From contig CM065817.1 in the NCBI GenBank assembly GCA_033398695.1, positions 68,126,001-68,190,000 on the forward strand: a stretch of 64,000 nucleotides of DNA. The letters run 5' to 3'. Both the position numbers and the translations under genes were made by a program. The notes under the pieces are model-generated. The model was not told the DNA's origin and ran no database searches. It worked only from the letters and a program-made list of their open reading frames with translations. Each line of letters begins with the position of its first letter. The first letter of the stretch is position 1. Of the stretch, positions 11,801-23,550 are shown one piece after another. The DNA is from Orobanche coerulescens (taxonomy: Eukaryota; Streptophyta; Magnoliopsida; Lamiales; Orobanchaceae).

Positions 11801-12283
11801 ATAACACCAATAGCCCGTACAACCTTTACTTAAAAGTTTTACGGCCTTCATAGCACTGATAATTAACTTGGATTGGCCCGACTTACGTCCCAAAAATGAG
11901 TACTCGGTTCCGTCTTTAGTCATCATGGTGATAACTTTAGTACGGTAATTCATAATCGCTTGGTGACTATCAAACCAATCCTCGCCGAGGATCACGTCCT
12001 CGCCTACCATATCCACTACAATCAGATTCGATAACCATTCCATACCGGATATAATCACCGGAAAATATTTAATCTCCCGATTTCCCACAATTATATCCCC
12101 GCTAGGTAGTTTCACAATGAAGGGATCGCAAGCAGTCATATAAGTTATATTCAAATGGCGTGCACACTCCAAGGAAATAAAAGAATGCGTAGCACCCATA
12201 TCAAAAAGCATACGGAGTGGATGAGATAAAATATTAATGGTACCTGAAGCCACCGCTGCATCGGGTTCGTCTGATCGACACAT
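8868..12283 (-). pseudogene. D1 pol pseudogene (PR-RT-RNase H-IN-chromodomain)
   Basis: Ty3/gypsy polyprotein remnant. [11 protein letters not shown] near 12202, where the catalytic DTG has become DMG. RT: palm motif FIDD at 11189-11200, preceded by [12 protein letters not shown] and [10 protein letters not shown]. RNase [11 protein letters not shown] and [10 protein letters not shown] blocks (10400-10730). Integrase: HHCC zone near 10000-10100, then core [30 protein letters not shown] chromodomain-like tail ends near 8870. Lesions: a stop at about 11066, a 1-nt loss near 10795, a stop at about 10404, a deletion in the HHCC domain near 10015, TAG in the linker before the IN core, a private 1-nt loss in a T-run near 9230, and Trp-to-stop in the chromodomain near 8947. 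It lies downstream of gag and offset from it by -1. Confidence 0.9.
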
Positions 12284-12329
12284 CTCATAGACCCGTGGTT
12301 GTACCGAACCGACGCTAGAGTTTCCCCCT

Positions 12330-13500
12330 CCAGCGTTCTGACCCCCCTTTCAAAATTCTGCTGAGATTGACCAAAATATTGCCGCTGATTAACTCCTTGA
12401 TCAAGTGGTGCTGGGGCATAAGCCCGAGTGTCCAACGTCTGATTTGGTTCGGAACAATAAGCCGCTCTATGTCCCATCTGTCCGCAAGTGTGACACTTCA
12501 ATGGTGGAAAGTTGCATTCCAAATTAACATGGCCTGGACGACCACAATTATAGCAAGTTACCGTGCGATTAGTGGTGCCCAGAGCAGAACGAAAACCCCT
12601 CTTTCCTTTGGCAGAACGTGACGACTGTCCGGTAAAACGGTTAGTCGTCTGTGACCTTTGGAAATTGCCACTCTTAGAGCCAGAAAAATTCCCCGCAACC
12701 TTTTGTTTCTTCGATTCTTCAACGGTATCGTTGTCAGGGCTTAACATATCATGGGCTAAAGCTCTGTCCTGATACTCCTTCAGTGTGGTGCAAGCAAACC
12801 CGGCCATGTATCGCCGTAAGTCCAAATTCATCCGCATATCAAAATAACGGATCTTATCACGCTCGTTCCGCACTTGATCCTTCACGTGGATCAATTGTTG
12901 GTTGTACTCTACAATTGCTTCTGAAACAGGAATATTCTGCGGTTTAGCCTCGAAAAAGGCTTGGATTCGGCCCTCTCGCACCGGCCAAGGACAAAACTCG
13001 GCCTCAAAAATCTCCTTGAATTCATCCCACGTGGCAACATGATCCTGTGGCTTGATGACTTTCCACCATGTAGCGGCCTCCTTAGTGAGGAAATACTGGG
13101 CAATCGGTACTTTCCTCACTTCGGGGCAATCAACCGCTTCAAAAATTTTCTCCAACTCCGCTAGCCAATCTTCCCAGCCTAACGGGTCTGTGGCACCGCC
13201 AAACTGTGGAGGGTGCATACGGATTACATTCTGAAGCAAGGCATCCGCGTTCGGATTCAGATTATTCAGCTGAACGGTTTGGGCTGAAATGGTCATCTGG
13301 TTGGCCAGTTGTTGAAGTACATTCGCAACTCCAACGTCCGCGTTGTTCCCCTGGCCAGTCAACTGGCCGTGCTGACTTTCGGTGTCCGGATTCACCGAGT
13401 TCGATAAACTGGGGTTGGTCGACCCTGCAGCAAAACTGAGGGAAATGACCACGCCACGTCCTCTTCCACGTCCACGGCCACGGCCCCTACCAGCTGACAT
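12330..13500 (-). pseudogene. D1 gag remnant
   Basis: The start Met is placed at 13500, giving MSAGRGRGRGRGRGRG, the RG-rich N-terminus common in this lineage. A longer upstream extension is in-frame but not conserved in D2. The Retrotrans_gag core (DPLGWEDWLAELEKIFEAVD, then KEAATWWKVI) is present. Two CCHC knuckles follow: CYNCGRPGHVNLEC (12514-12555) and CHTCGQMGHRAAYC (12454-12495). The frame is lost near 12345, where a GRGRG coding stretch is shortened. The PR-RT frame continues one nucleotide out. It would encode the nucleocapsid precursor that packages element RNA. The gag frame itself is nearly intact, in contrast to pol. Confidence 0.88.
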
Positions 13501-13727
13501 ACTGAAGAACACACAAGGCACGTAAGTACAATTCAATCACACGTCACCAAAGTGACCGATTCTCAAGAATACTAAAAATGGAAGCAAAACGAATAAGAAA
13601 ACACCAAAAGAGTAAAAGGTCTTACAAGTACCGGTCGCATTGTGATGATGGCAGAGTAGTGATACTGTGGACAAATGACGACTCAATCGACCCAAAAGAC
13701 CGACAACTTAGGTATCCATAGACCTAA

Positions 13728-13739
13728 GCTCTGATACCA
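13728..13739 (-). promoter_or_regulatory. Primer-binding site of D1 (initiator Met-tRNA)
   Basis: The minus strand reads TGGTATCAGAGC, the canonical plant iMet-tRNA complement, five bases from LTR2. The copy for D2 is at 20708-20719. Confidence 0.9.
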
Positions 13740-13744
13740 TATTC

Positions 13745-15802
13745 TGAAACACCCCCAAGTTATTCAGGGTATATTACAGCGCCGTGAACCCCACCGAGGG
13801 ACCCACAAGGCTAATCATACACGGAACTATAAAACTTGACCGAGAAGGTCCAAATACAATGAGATGAAAGATGATACAAAGGGTATTCAAACCATGTCCA
13901 ATGTATCCAAATACATCACAGTACAAAATCAAGACCTCGGCAACACAGGCCGGAATACCAAGAAAGACTGAAAATAAACAATACTCGGGTATTCAATAAC
14001 CATTCCAGTACAAAAACACTGAATGGAGGAACACAAAACATAACTGGAGATAAAACATAGTATCACGCTTGCCCATCATCTTCGTGCCAACCCGATACCT
14101 GCCTATCCGCCCTCGTGGAACCTGAAATACATAAAAAGTATTTCCCCCATAAAGGGGTTAGCCGTCGAATAGCTAGTGCAAGTATATCAAATATGAAACA
14201 CAATACTCCACGATAATAAAGTAAAGGTAACCGTCAATTCATCAATTCAAGACTAGTATAACGTAATAACTAAATCTCATAGCATCACAACAATGCATAC
14301 ATGATCAACCATGGAACCGCACCAAAGGCTACGGAACCCTTAGGGGACCCGTCGGTCCGCCCCAGAGTGGTTAACCCAAATTATCCGTGGAATCGCACCA
14401 AAGGCTACGAAACACTCAGGGGACCTGTCGTCCCGCCCCAGAGTGGATATAAATAAACATGCCATTCATATATCTTACTTTCAAAGTTGTGAACATACAA
14501 TCATAAATATATACTTGCCTTTGAGACATCGAGGAATTGAACGGAAAAGAGTATGAGTTCGGTAGGTCCAAGAACACGCTTCCGGCACCTAAAAGATTCA
14601 TAAAGGATATGATAATCAATAATCTATACTCATAATTCACGAAGAAACTCCCGAAACCTGTCTACAATTCACGAAAATACACGGATAAACAACTAGAGGT
14701 TGGAAAATCGCTTAAACTCTCACAAGTCCGAAAAAGGCACAATCCAATCCGTAAAATCACAGGAAAAGAATGTATATGGAATAGATACATCATAATCTCA
14801 AGGTTCTCAAGCTTCAAAATGGATAAATCGGACGAATCTAGGAAAAATCCCAAAATTCCCAAAAATAGGGTTCTAAGGAATTTTCCTTGATTTGGACGTT
14901 AGGATGGATTAGATGTTGTTAAATCCTTGTTCTCCAACCAAATATGTTGTTATTTGACGAAGAATTGCTTCCAATCGCCTAAAATCGCCACTACCGAGCT
15001 TCTCCCGTCGAAAATAAGTGAAAAGGATGAAAAATGACGAAATGGAAGTCAACTGTCCAATATATATCCGCCCAGTCTAGCGCACGCTACGCTTAAGAAT
15101 TAGCATGCGCTAACGGGGTCACCGGTTAGTCCAGCGGCACCTAACAGTCTCGCTAGCATGCACTAGATGATCCGTTGCGTGCGATACTCGCCTATTCTTA
15201 GCGCACGCTAGCTGATAGTTAACGTGCGCTAACTGGGATTTGATGTCCAGAAATTGGAGTCCAGTACCTACTGTCCTCCACCCTGCTCGAGTCCTAGCGT
15301 GCGCTGCTGTGCCAGCATAGCATGCGCTACGAAATGCTTGTAGCGTGCGCTAGCCGAAGCCTAGCGTACGTTACCTGACAGTCCAGTCGGTCAGACAACC
15401 TCACTGTCTCTGCCGAGCCAGCCCGTTAGCGTGCACTACGGATGGTGTTAGCGCGCGCTAATGATCACGAATAGCGTGCGCTAACAAACTCCTAGCATGC
15501 GCTAACTGCTAGTGTAGAGAGTAGTATAAGTTACTGACTCTCCCCTGTCTGACCCGTTAGCGCGCGTTACAGCTCAAAGCTAGCGTGCGCTACTCAGGCA
15601 TAATTAGCATACGTTAGTCTAGGCCTAGCGTGCGCTATTTCCACTGACCAGAACAGTACCGACAGGTCTAACCAACCCAAATCATGATCCAAACAAGGTA
15701 TGAAGCTCAACGACAATATCGACAAAACATTCAGAGTTTCCAGAGCGACAACAATTGGAAGAACAGTAAGGTCAAACAGTCAATAAAAGTATGGGTATTA
15801 CA
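13745..15802 (-). repeat. Element D middle LTR (LTR2), shared by both internal regions
   Basis: 2058 bp. It acts structurally as the 5' LTR of D1 and the 3' LTR of D2 (element orientation is minus). It is bordered by a PBS on the low-coordinate side and a PPT/hairpin (15803-15837) on the high side. No target duplication flanks it. The candidate splice donor seen in LTR1 and LTR3 (GT) is GA here (near 14888). Confidence 0.9.
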
Positions 15803-15837
15803 TTCTACCCTTCTAAAAAGAAGTTTCGTCCCGAAAC

Positions 15838-18800
15838 TTAAGAAATAAAAAGTTCGGGGTATTCCGATCGCATCTTCTCTTCTATCTCCAAAGTCGCTTC
15901 TTCGACCCCATGTCTCGACCATTGCACTTTAACCAATGGAATGGTTTTGTGCTGAAGTTGCTTCTCACGATGTTCAAGGATCTTTATTGGCATCTCCAGA
16001 AAGGTAACATCCTCAGCTACATCAATCTCACTATAGTCGATAACATGACTTGGGTCCGACACGTATTTCCTCAACTGAGATGCATGAAAAACACTATGGA
16101 CATGACTCAAGGCTGGGGGCAATGCCAATCGATAAGCTAAATCTCCAACCCTGTCCAAAATCTCGAATGGTCCGATATACCTCGGACTAAGTTTCCCTTT
16201 TTTCCCGAAGCGGAAAACTCCTCTGGTCGGCGACACTTTGAGTAGAACGTGGTCTCGCACTTCGAATTCTAAAGGTCGACGACGAGTATCAGCATAAGAT
16301 TTCTGACGGCTCTGGGCGGTCAACAACCGGTCCCGAATAATGGAAATCTTCTCCTTAGTTTCCAACAGCATATCTAGTTCTGTTCCGACTAGTTCCGGAG
16401 CCTCGTCCCAACATAATGGCGACCTACATCACCTACCATAAAGTGCCTCGAAGGGTGCCATTTTGATCGATGCATGCCAACTATTATTATAGGCAAACTC
16501 GATCAACGGTAAGTGAAGTTCCCAATCATTACTCCAGTCTAAGGCACAAGCTCGCAACATATCTTCCAACGTCTGAATCGTCCTCTCTGTATGACCGTCC
16601 GACTGAGGATGAAAGGAAGTGCTCAATATCAACTCAGTACCCAAAGCCTAATGAACAGCCTGCCAAAAATGCGATACGAAATGGCCGTCTCGTTCAGAAA
16701 CAATGGTCTTGGGGGCACCGTACAACCTTACGATCTCAGCTATAAAAGTTCGAGCCAATCTATCCGATCCCCAAGTATCCTTAATACCCAAGAAGTGTGC
16801 AGACGTGGTCAACCGATCGACAATTACCCAAATCATATTCATTCCGGCCCGAGTTCTCGGCATGCCAGTGATGAAATCCATAGAGATGTCTTCCTACTTC
16901 CACTCGGGAATGGGAAGCGGTTTCAACAACCCCACTGGTCGTTGATGTTCGATCTTGACTTGTTGACACGTCAAGCACAAATTCCGTGACATCCTTCTTC
17001 ATGTTGTTCCACCAAAAATTTCGTTTCAAGTCCTTATACATTTTACTCGTCCCGGGGTGGATTGAGTAAGGCGTAGCATGGGCTTCTGGGAGAATTCTCC
17101 GCCTCAACTCTAGATCATTGAAAACACAAAGCCTGCCCTGAAATCTCAGAATACTATCCTCGTGAACCATAAAGTCGGGAGCTCTTCCTTTAATTACATC
17201 TTCCTTCAGTTGAGAAATCATCGGGTCACTCCACTGCTTCCCTTTGATGTCGTCAACTAAGGACGAAGTAATTTCGAGAGTACACAAATGTCCCTGTACT
17301 CGTTGAAGCCAAACTTCTATCCCTAGATCAATTAAATCCTGACGAATTTTCATCTGATATGTAAGAACCTCGAGCATTTGAAGAGATGCCAATTTGCGGC
17401 TCAAAGCATCCGCGACGACATTGGCTTTTCCGGGCTGGTAAAGAATTTTCAAATCGTAATCCTTTATCAACTCTAACCAATGTCTCTGTCTCATATTCAG
17501 CTCCTTCTGACTGAAAATATACTTCACGCTCTTGTGATCGGTATAAATCCGACATGTAGAACCATACAAATAATGTCGCCAAATCTTGAGTGCGAAGACA
17601 ATTGCGGCCAATTCCAAATCGTGAGTAGGATAATTCATCTCATACGGCTTTAGTTGTCATGACGCAAAAGCTATCGTCTTATCATGCTGCATAAGCACAC
17701 AACCAAGACCTTGACCCGAAGCGTCACTATAAACTGCAAAGCCCTCACTAATTGTGGTAAAGTTAAAATCGGCGCTGAAGTCAAATGTCTCTTCAGCTCA
17801 TCGAAGCTCTGTTGTCTCTCATCCGACCAAAAAAACTTTTCGGTCTTCTAGAGTATTTTCGTAAGCGGCCGAGCGAGTTTCGAGAACCCCCCGACAAACC
17901 AACGGTAATACCCAGCAAGGCCCAAAAAGCTACGAACTTCCTTAAGATTTTTAGGCGGTGCCCAATCTAGCATTGCCTCAATCTTCTGCGGATCTACACG
18001 AACCCCTTCGATCGAAATCACATGGCTGAGAAACATAACTTCTTCCAACCAGAACTCACATTTTGAGAATTTTGCATAGAGGTGCTCGGTTCTCAAAATA
18101 TCCAGTACCAAACGTAAGTGTCGGGCATGTTCCTCTTTATCTCGAGAATAGATCAAAATGTCGTCAATAAAGACGACTACACACTTGTCGAGATACTCAA
18201 TAAAAATCTTATTCATTAATTGCATGAATACTGCCGGTGCATTAGTCAACCCAAAAGGCATAACTACAAATTCATAATGCCCATATCTCGTCCGAAATGC
18301 CGTCTTCGGAACATCGGACTCTCTCACCCTGAGTTGATAATACCCTGATCTTAAATCAATTTTCGAGAAAATTGCAGTCCCCTGCAACTGATCAAATAAA
18401 TCGTCTATACGAGGCAAAGGGTACTTGTTCTTGATGGTCACTTTGTTCAGATCACGGTAGCCAATGCACAAACGTAGTGAACCATCCTTCTTTCTCACAA
18501 AAAGAACAGGCGCCCCCCAAGGCGAAGCGCTCGGTTTGATGTACCCTCTTTCTAGAAGTTCTCCCAACTGATTCTTTAATTCTTGCATCTCGTAAGGTGC
18601 CATTCGATAAGGTGCCTTAGAATTCGGAGCCACATCTGGCTCTAAGTCCATAGAAAATTCTATCTCCCGATCTGGCGGTAATCCCGGGAGATCGTCCGGA
18701 AAAACATCGGGATACTCATTAACAACCGGGATTGAAGAGAAGTCAACTTCGTTCCCTTCCGTTTTCAAGGCATAACACCAATAGCCCGTACAACCTTTAT

Positions 18801-19254
18801 TTAAAAGTTTTACGGCCTTCATAGCACTGATAAGTAACTTGGATTGGCCCGACTTACGTCCCAAACATGAGTACTCGGTTCCGTCTTTAGTCATCATGGT
18901 GATAACTTTAGTAGAGTAATTCATAATCGCTTGGTGACTATCAAGCCAATCCTCGCCGAGGATCACGTCCTCGCCTACCATATCCACTATAATCAGATTC
19001 GATAACCATTCCATACCGGATATAATCACCGGAAAATATTTAATCTCCCGGTTTCCCACAATTCCATCCCCGCTAGGTAGTTTCACAATGAAGGGATCGC
19101 AAGCAGTCATACAAGTTATATTCAAACGGCGTACACACTCCAAGAAAATAAAAGAATGCGTAGCACCCATATCAAAAAGCACACGGACTGGATGAGATAA
19201 AATATTAATGGTACCTGAAGCCACTGCTGCATCGGGTTCGTCTGATTGATGCAT
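15838..19254 (-). pseudogene. D2 pol pseudogene (PR-RT-RNase H-IN-chromodomain)
   Basis: Best-preserved pol in the window. PR to RT is open for 468 codons (17848-19254). It covers FDMGATHSF (catalytic Thr replaced by Met), the RT palm with FIDD at 18160-18171, and the RT connection, up to a CAG-to-TAG stop at 17848. RNase H resumes in another frame (up to 17638) because of the same 1-nt loss as in D1, near 17757. The HHCC deletion near 16988 brings the frame back. The integrase core ([28 protein letters not shown]) is broken by stops near 16648 and 16429. The integrase C-terminus and chromodomain (15838-16371) are open to the natural stop, with one Trp-to-Leu change. An RT motif reads CIGYRDLN in both D copies where CIDYRELN is usual. 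Confidence 0.9.
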
Positions 19255-19319
19255 CTCATAGACCCGTGGTTGTACCGAACCGACGCTAGAGTTTCCCCCT
19301 CCAGCATTCTGACCCCTTC

Positions 19320-20480
19320 CCGGCCCCTGCCGAAATTCTGCTGAGATTGACCAAAATATTGCCGTTGATTAACTCCTTGATCAAGTGGTGCTGGGGCAGA
19401 AGCCCGAGTATCCAAAGTCTGATTTGGTTCGGAACAATAAGCCGCTCTATGTCCCATCTGTCCGCAAGTGTGACACTTCAATGGTGGAAAGCTGCATTCC
19501 AAATTAACATGGCCTAGACGACCACAATTATAGCAAGTTACCGTGCGATTTGTGGTGCCCGGAGCAGAACGCAAACCCCTCTTTCCTTTGGCAGAACGTG
19601 ACGACTGTCCGGTAAAACGGTTAGTCGTCTGTGACCTTTGGAAATTGCCACTCTTAGAGCCAGAAAAATTCCCCGCAACCTTGTGTTTCTTCGATTCTGC
19701 AACGGTATCGTTGTGAGGGCTTAACATATCATGGGCTAAAGCTCTATCCTGACACTCCTTCAGTGTGGTGCAAGCAAACCCGGCCATGTACCGCCGTAAG
19801 TCCAAATTCATCCGCATATCAAAATAACGGATCTTATCACGCTCGTTCCGCACTTGATCCTTCACGTGGATCAATTGTTGGTTGTACTCTACAATTGCTT
19901 GTGAAACAGGAATATTCTGCGGTTTAGCCTCGAAAAAGGCTCGGATTCGGACCTCTCGCACCGGCCAAGGACAAAACTCGGCCTCAAAAATCTCCTTGAA
20001 TTCATTCCACGTGGAAACATGATCATGTGGCTTGATGACTTTCCACCATGTAGCGGCCTCCTTAGTGAGGAAATACTGGGCAATCGGTACTTTCCTCACT
20101 TCGGGGCAATCAACTGCTTCAAAAATTTTATCCAACTCCGCTAGCCAATCTTCCCAGCCTAACGGGTCTGTGGCACCGCCAAACTGTGGAGGGTGCATAC
20201 GGATTACATTCTGAAGCAAGGCATCCGCATTCGGATTCGGATTATTCAGCTGAACGGTTTGGGCTAAAATGGTCATCTGGTTGGCCAGTTGTTGAAGTAC
20301 ATTCGCAACTCCAACGCCCGCGCTGTTTCCCTAGCCAGTCAACTGGTCGTGCTGAATTTCGGTGTCCGGATGCACGGAGTTCGATAAACTGCGGTTGGTC
20401 GACCCTGCAGCAGAACTGAGGGAAATGACCGCGCCACGTCCTCTTCCACATCCACGGCCACGGACCCTTTCAGCTGACAT
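19320..20480 (-). pseudogene. D2 gag remnant
   Basis: Starts at Met 20480 (MSAERVRGRG), collinear with D1 gag. A CAG-to-TAG stop near 20332 separates the RG-rich N-terminus from the rest, which is open in the same frame from 20276. The capsid-like block DPLGWEDWLAELDKIFEAVD and both knuckles (CYNCGRLGHVNLEC, CHTCGQMGHRAAYC) are present. A missing G in the GRGREG stretch near 19320 throws the reading off the pol frame. The gag-to-pol offset equals that of D1 despite different local sequence. Confidence 0.88.
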
Positions 20481-20724
20481 ACTGAAGAACACACAAGGCA
20501 CGTAAGTACAATTCAATCGCACGTCACCAAAGTGACCGATTCTCAAGAATACCAAAAATGGAAGCAAAACGAATAATAAAACACCAGAAGAGTAAAAGGT
20601 CTTACAAGTACCGATCGCATTGTGATGATGGCAGAGTAGTGATACTGTGGACAAATGACGACTCAATCGACCCAAAAGACCGACAACCTAGGTATCCATA
20701 GACCTAAGCTCTGATACCATATTC

Positions 20725-22805
20725 TGAAACACCCCCAAGTTATTCAGGGTATATTACAACGCCGTGAACCCCACTGAGGGACCCACAAGGCTAATCATAC
20801 ACGGAACTATAAAACTTGACCGAGAAGGTCCAAATACAATGAGATGAAAGACGATACAAAGGGTATTCAAACCATGTCCAATGTATCCAAATACATCACA
20901 GTACAAAATCAAGACCTCGGCAACACAGGCCGGAATACCAAGAAAGACTGAAAATAAACAATACTCGGGTATTCAATAACCATTCCAGTACAAAAACACT
21001 GAATGGAGGAACACAAAACATAACTGGAGATAAAACACAGTATCACGCTTGCCCATCATCTTCATGCCGACCCGATACCTGCCTATCCGCCCTCCTGGAA
21101 CCTTAAATACATAAAAAGTATTTCCCCCATAAAGGGGTTAGCCGTCGAATAGCTAGTGTAAGTATATCAAATATGAAACACAATACTCCACGATAATAAA
21201 GTAAAGGTAACCGTCAATTCATCAATTCAAGACTAGTATACCGTAATAACTAAATCTCATAGCATCACAACAATGCATACATGATCAACCATGGAACCGC
21301 ACCAAAGGCTACGAAACCCTTAGGGGACCCGTCGGTCCGCCCCAGAGTGGTTAACCCAAATTATCCGTGGAATCGCACCAAAGGCTACGAAACCCTCAGG
21401 GGACCTGTCGGCCCACCCCAGAGTGGATATAAATAAACATGCCATTCATATATCTTACTTTCAAAGTTGTGAACATACAATCATAAATATATACTTGCCT
21501 TTGAGACATCGAGGAATTGAACGGAAAAGAGTATGAGTTCTGTAGGTCCAAGAACACGCTTCCGGCACCTAAATGATTCGTAAGGGATATGATAATCAAT
21601 AATCTATACTCATAATTCACGAAGAAACTCCCGAAACCCGTCTACAATTCACGAAAATACACGGATAAACAACTAGAGGTTGGAAAATCGCCCAAACTCT
21701 CACAAGTCCGAAAACGGCACAATCCAATCCGTAAAATCGCAGGAAAAGCATGTATATAGAATAGATACATCATAATCTAAAGGTTCTCAAGCTTCAAAAT
21801 GGATAAATCGGACGAATCTAGGAAAAATCCCAAAATTCCCAAAAATAGGGTTCTAAGGAATTTTACCTTGATTTGGATGTTAGGATGGATTAGATGTTGT
21901 TAAATCCTTGTTCTCCAACCAAATATGTTGTTGTTTGATGAAGAATCGCTTCTAATTGCCTAAAATCGCCACTCCCGAGCTTCTCCCGTCGAAAATAAGT
22001 GAAAAGGATGAAAAATGACGAAATGGAAGTCAACTGTCCAATATATATCCGCCCAGTCTAACGCACGCTACGCTTAAGAATTAGCATGCGCTAACGGGGT
22101 CACCGGTCAGTCTAGCGGCTCCTGACAGTCTCGCTAGAGTGTGCTAGATGATCCGTTGCGTGCGATACTCGCCTATTCTTAGCGCGCGCTAGCCGATAGT
22201 TAGCGTGCGCTAACTGTGAGTTGATGTCCAGAAATTGGAGTCCAGTACCTACTGTCCTCCGCCCTGCTCGAGTCCTAGCGTGCGCTGCTGTGCCAGCATA
22301 GCGTGCGCTACGAAATGCTTGTAGCGTGCGCTAGCCGAAGCCTAGCGTACGTTACCTGACAGTCCAGTCAGTCAGACAACCTCACTGTCTCTGCCGACCC
22401 ATCCCGTTAGCGTGCGCTACGGACGGTGTTAGCGCGCGCTACGGACAGTGTTAGCGCGCGCTAATGCTCACGAATAGCGTGCGCTAACGAAATCCTAGCG
22501 TGCGCTAACTGCTAGTCCAGAGAGTAGTATAAGTTACTGAATCTCCCCTGTCTGGCCCGTTAGCGCGCGCTACAGCTCAAAGCCAGCGTGCACTACTCAG
22601 GCATAATTAGCGTACGTTAGTCTAGGCCTAGCGTGCGCTATTTCCACTGACCAGAATAGTACCAAAAGGTCTAACCAACCCAAATCATGATCCAAACAAG
22701 GTACGAAGCTCAACGACAATATCGAAAAAACATTCAGAGTTTTTAGAGCGACAACAATAGGAAGAACAGTAAGGTCAATCAGTCAATAAAAGTACGGGTA
22801 TTACA
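20725..22805 (-). repeat. Element D LTR3 (outer 5' LTR)
   Basis: 2081 bp, about 22 bp longer than LTR1 and LTR2. The excess is accounted for by one extra palindrome unit (GTTAGCGCGCGCTACGGACA-type, 22428-22449) in the array. It retains GT at the candidate donor. It is followed directly by the CATAC duplication. Confidence 0.9.
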
Positions 22806-23367
22806 CATACTACCCTCCTTAAAAGAAGTTTCGTCCCGAAACTTACAACAAGTAGGGAGATGCAATATCCCACTAGGAAAACTCAACGAGATACACAAGA
22901 ACCGAAAACTCACACCCAACGACGAAACATTACATGCAATGCGAAGAAATATACGGCGTGAAAACACGTTCCACGACAACCAACACAACACCACCGGTAG
23001 AGACATAATGAAACCAACAAGTGACAAGCGTCATCAAGCAGATAATACAATCAAGTCGATTACCCGAACAATCACAAAACACAAAGTACCTATTACAAGG
23101 AAACACACATAGTCGAGAAAACAGAAAGCAAATACAACCAATTCACAAGGGCAATCACAAACAATTCGGACTACGCCGAAATCCTCAAAACCACAGGCAT
23201 TTCTGTGTCCTTTCGGAGCAGAGACACAACCTCGATACCCAAATCTCTAAGTTATCGTCTCGCAATGCACGACTCGGTGACCTACCTGGCCACACTCGAA
23301 ACACCAGACTAACAGTGAATGATAATTCTTCACGGTACGAGATCAGGCAACAAGAGTCAGACAACCC

Positions 23368-23550
23368 CGATCGAACAACAACGATCGAACAACAACGACC
23401 GAACAACAATGATCGAACAACAACGATCAAATAACAATGATCAAACAACAACGATCGAAAAAACAATGATCGAGCAACAACGATCAAGAAAATAATGATC
23501 GAGTAACAACGATCGAAAAAACAATGATCGAATGACAATGGCCGAACAAT
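23368..23550. repeat. 15-bp tandem repeat in element C internal region
   Basis: About a dozen degenerate units of GATCGAACAACAACx. Each unit carries a GATC core with A-rich spacing (GATCAAACAACAACG, GATCGAGCAACAACG and similar). Element E has a shorter, more eroded counterpart near 50325-50410. Confidence 0.85.

Larger units (their letters stand above)
6774..22805 (-). mobile_element. Composite tandem gypsy element D: LTR-internal-LTR-internal-LTR in one target duplication
   Basis: Three LTR copies (6774-8832, 13745-15802, 20725-22805) alternate with two complete-length gag-pol internal regions, all on the minus strand. A single 5-bp duplication CATAC flanks the whole array (6769-6773 and 22806-22810). 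Removing the array restores the uninterrupted element C junction GGATATTACA-TACTACCCTCC, the same arrangement as at 49874-49892 in element E. Each internal region has its own PBS (13728-13739; 20708-20719) and PPT. Both gag-pol copies are defective. Confidence 0.9.

Noticed and set aside
13745..15802. Two independent adjacent insertions meeting at LTR2
   Set aside because: There is no second LTR copy and no target duplication at either edge of LTR2; the PBS and PPT abut it directly.
23368..23550. Possible CRISPR-like array
   Set aside because: 15-bp contiguous degenerate units without unique spacers, in a plant retrotransposon.
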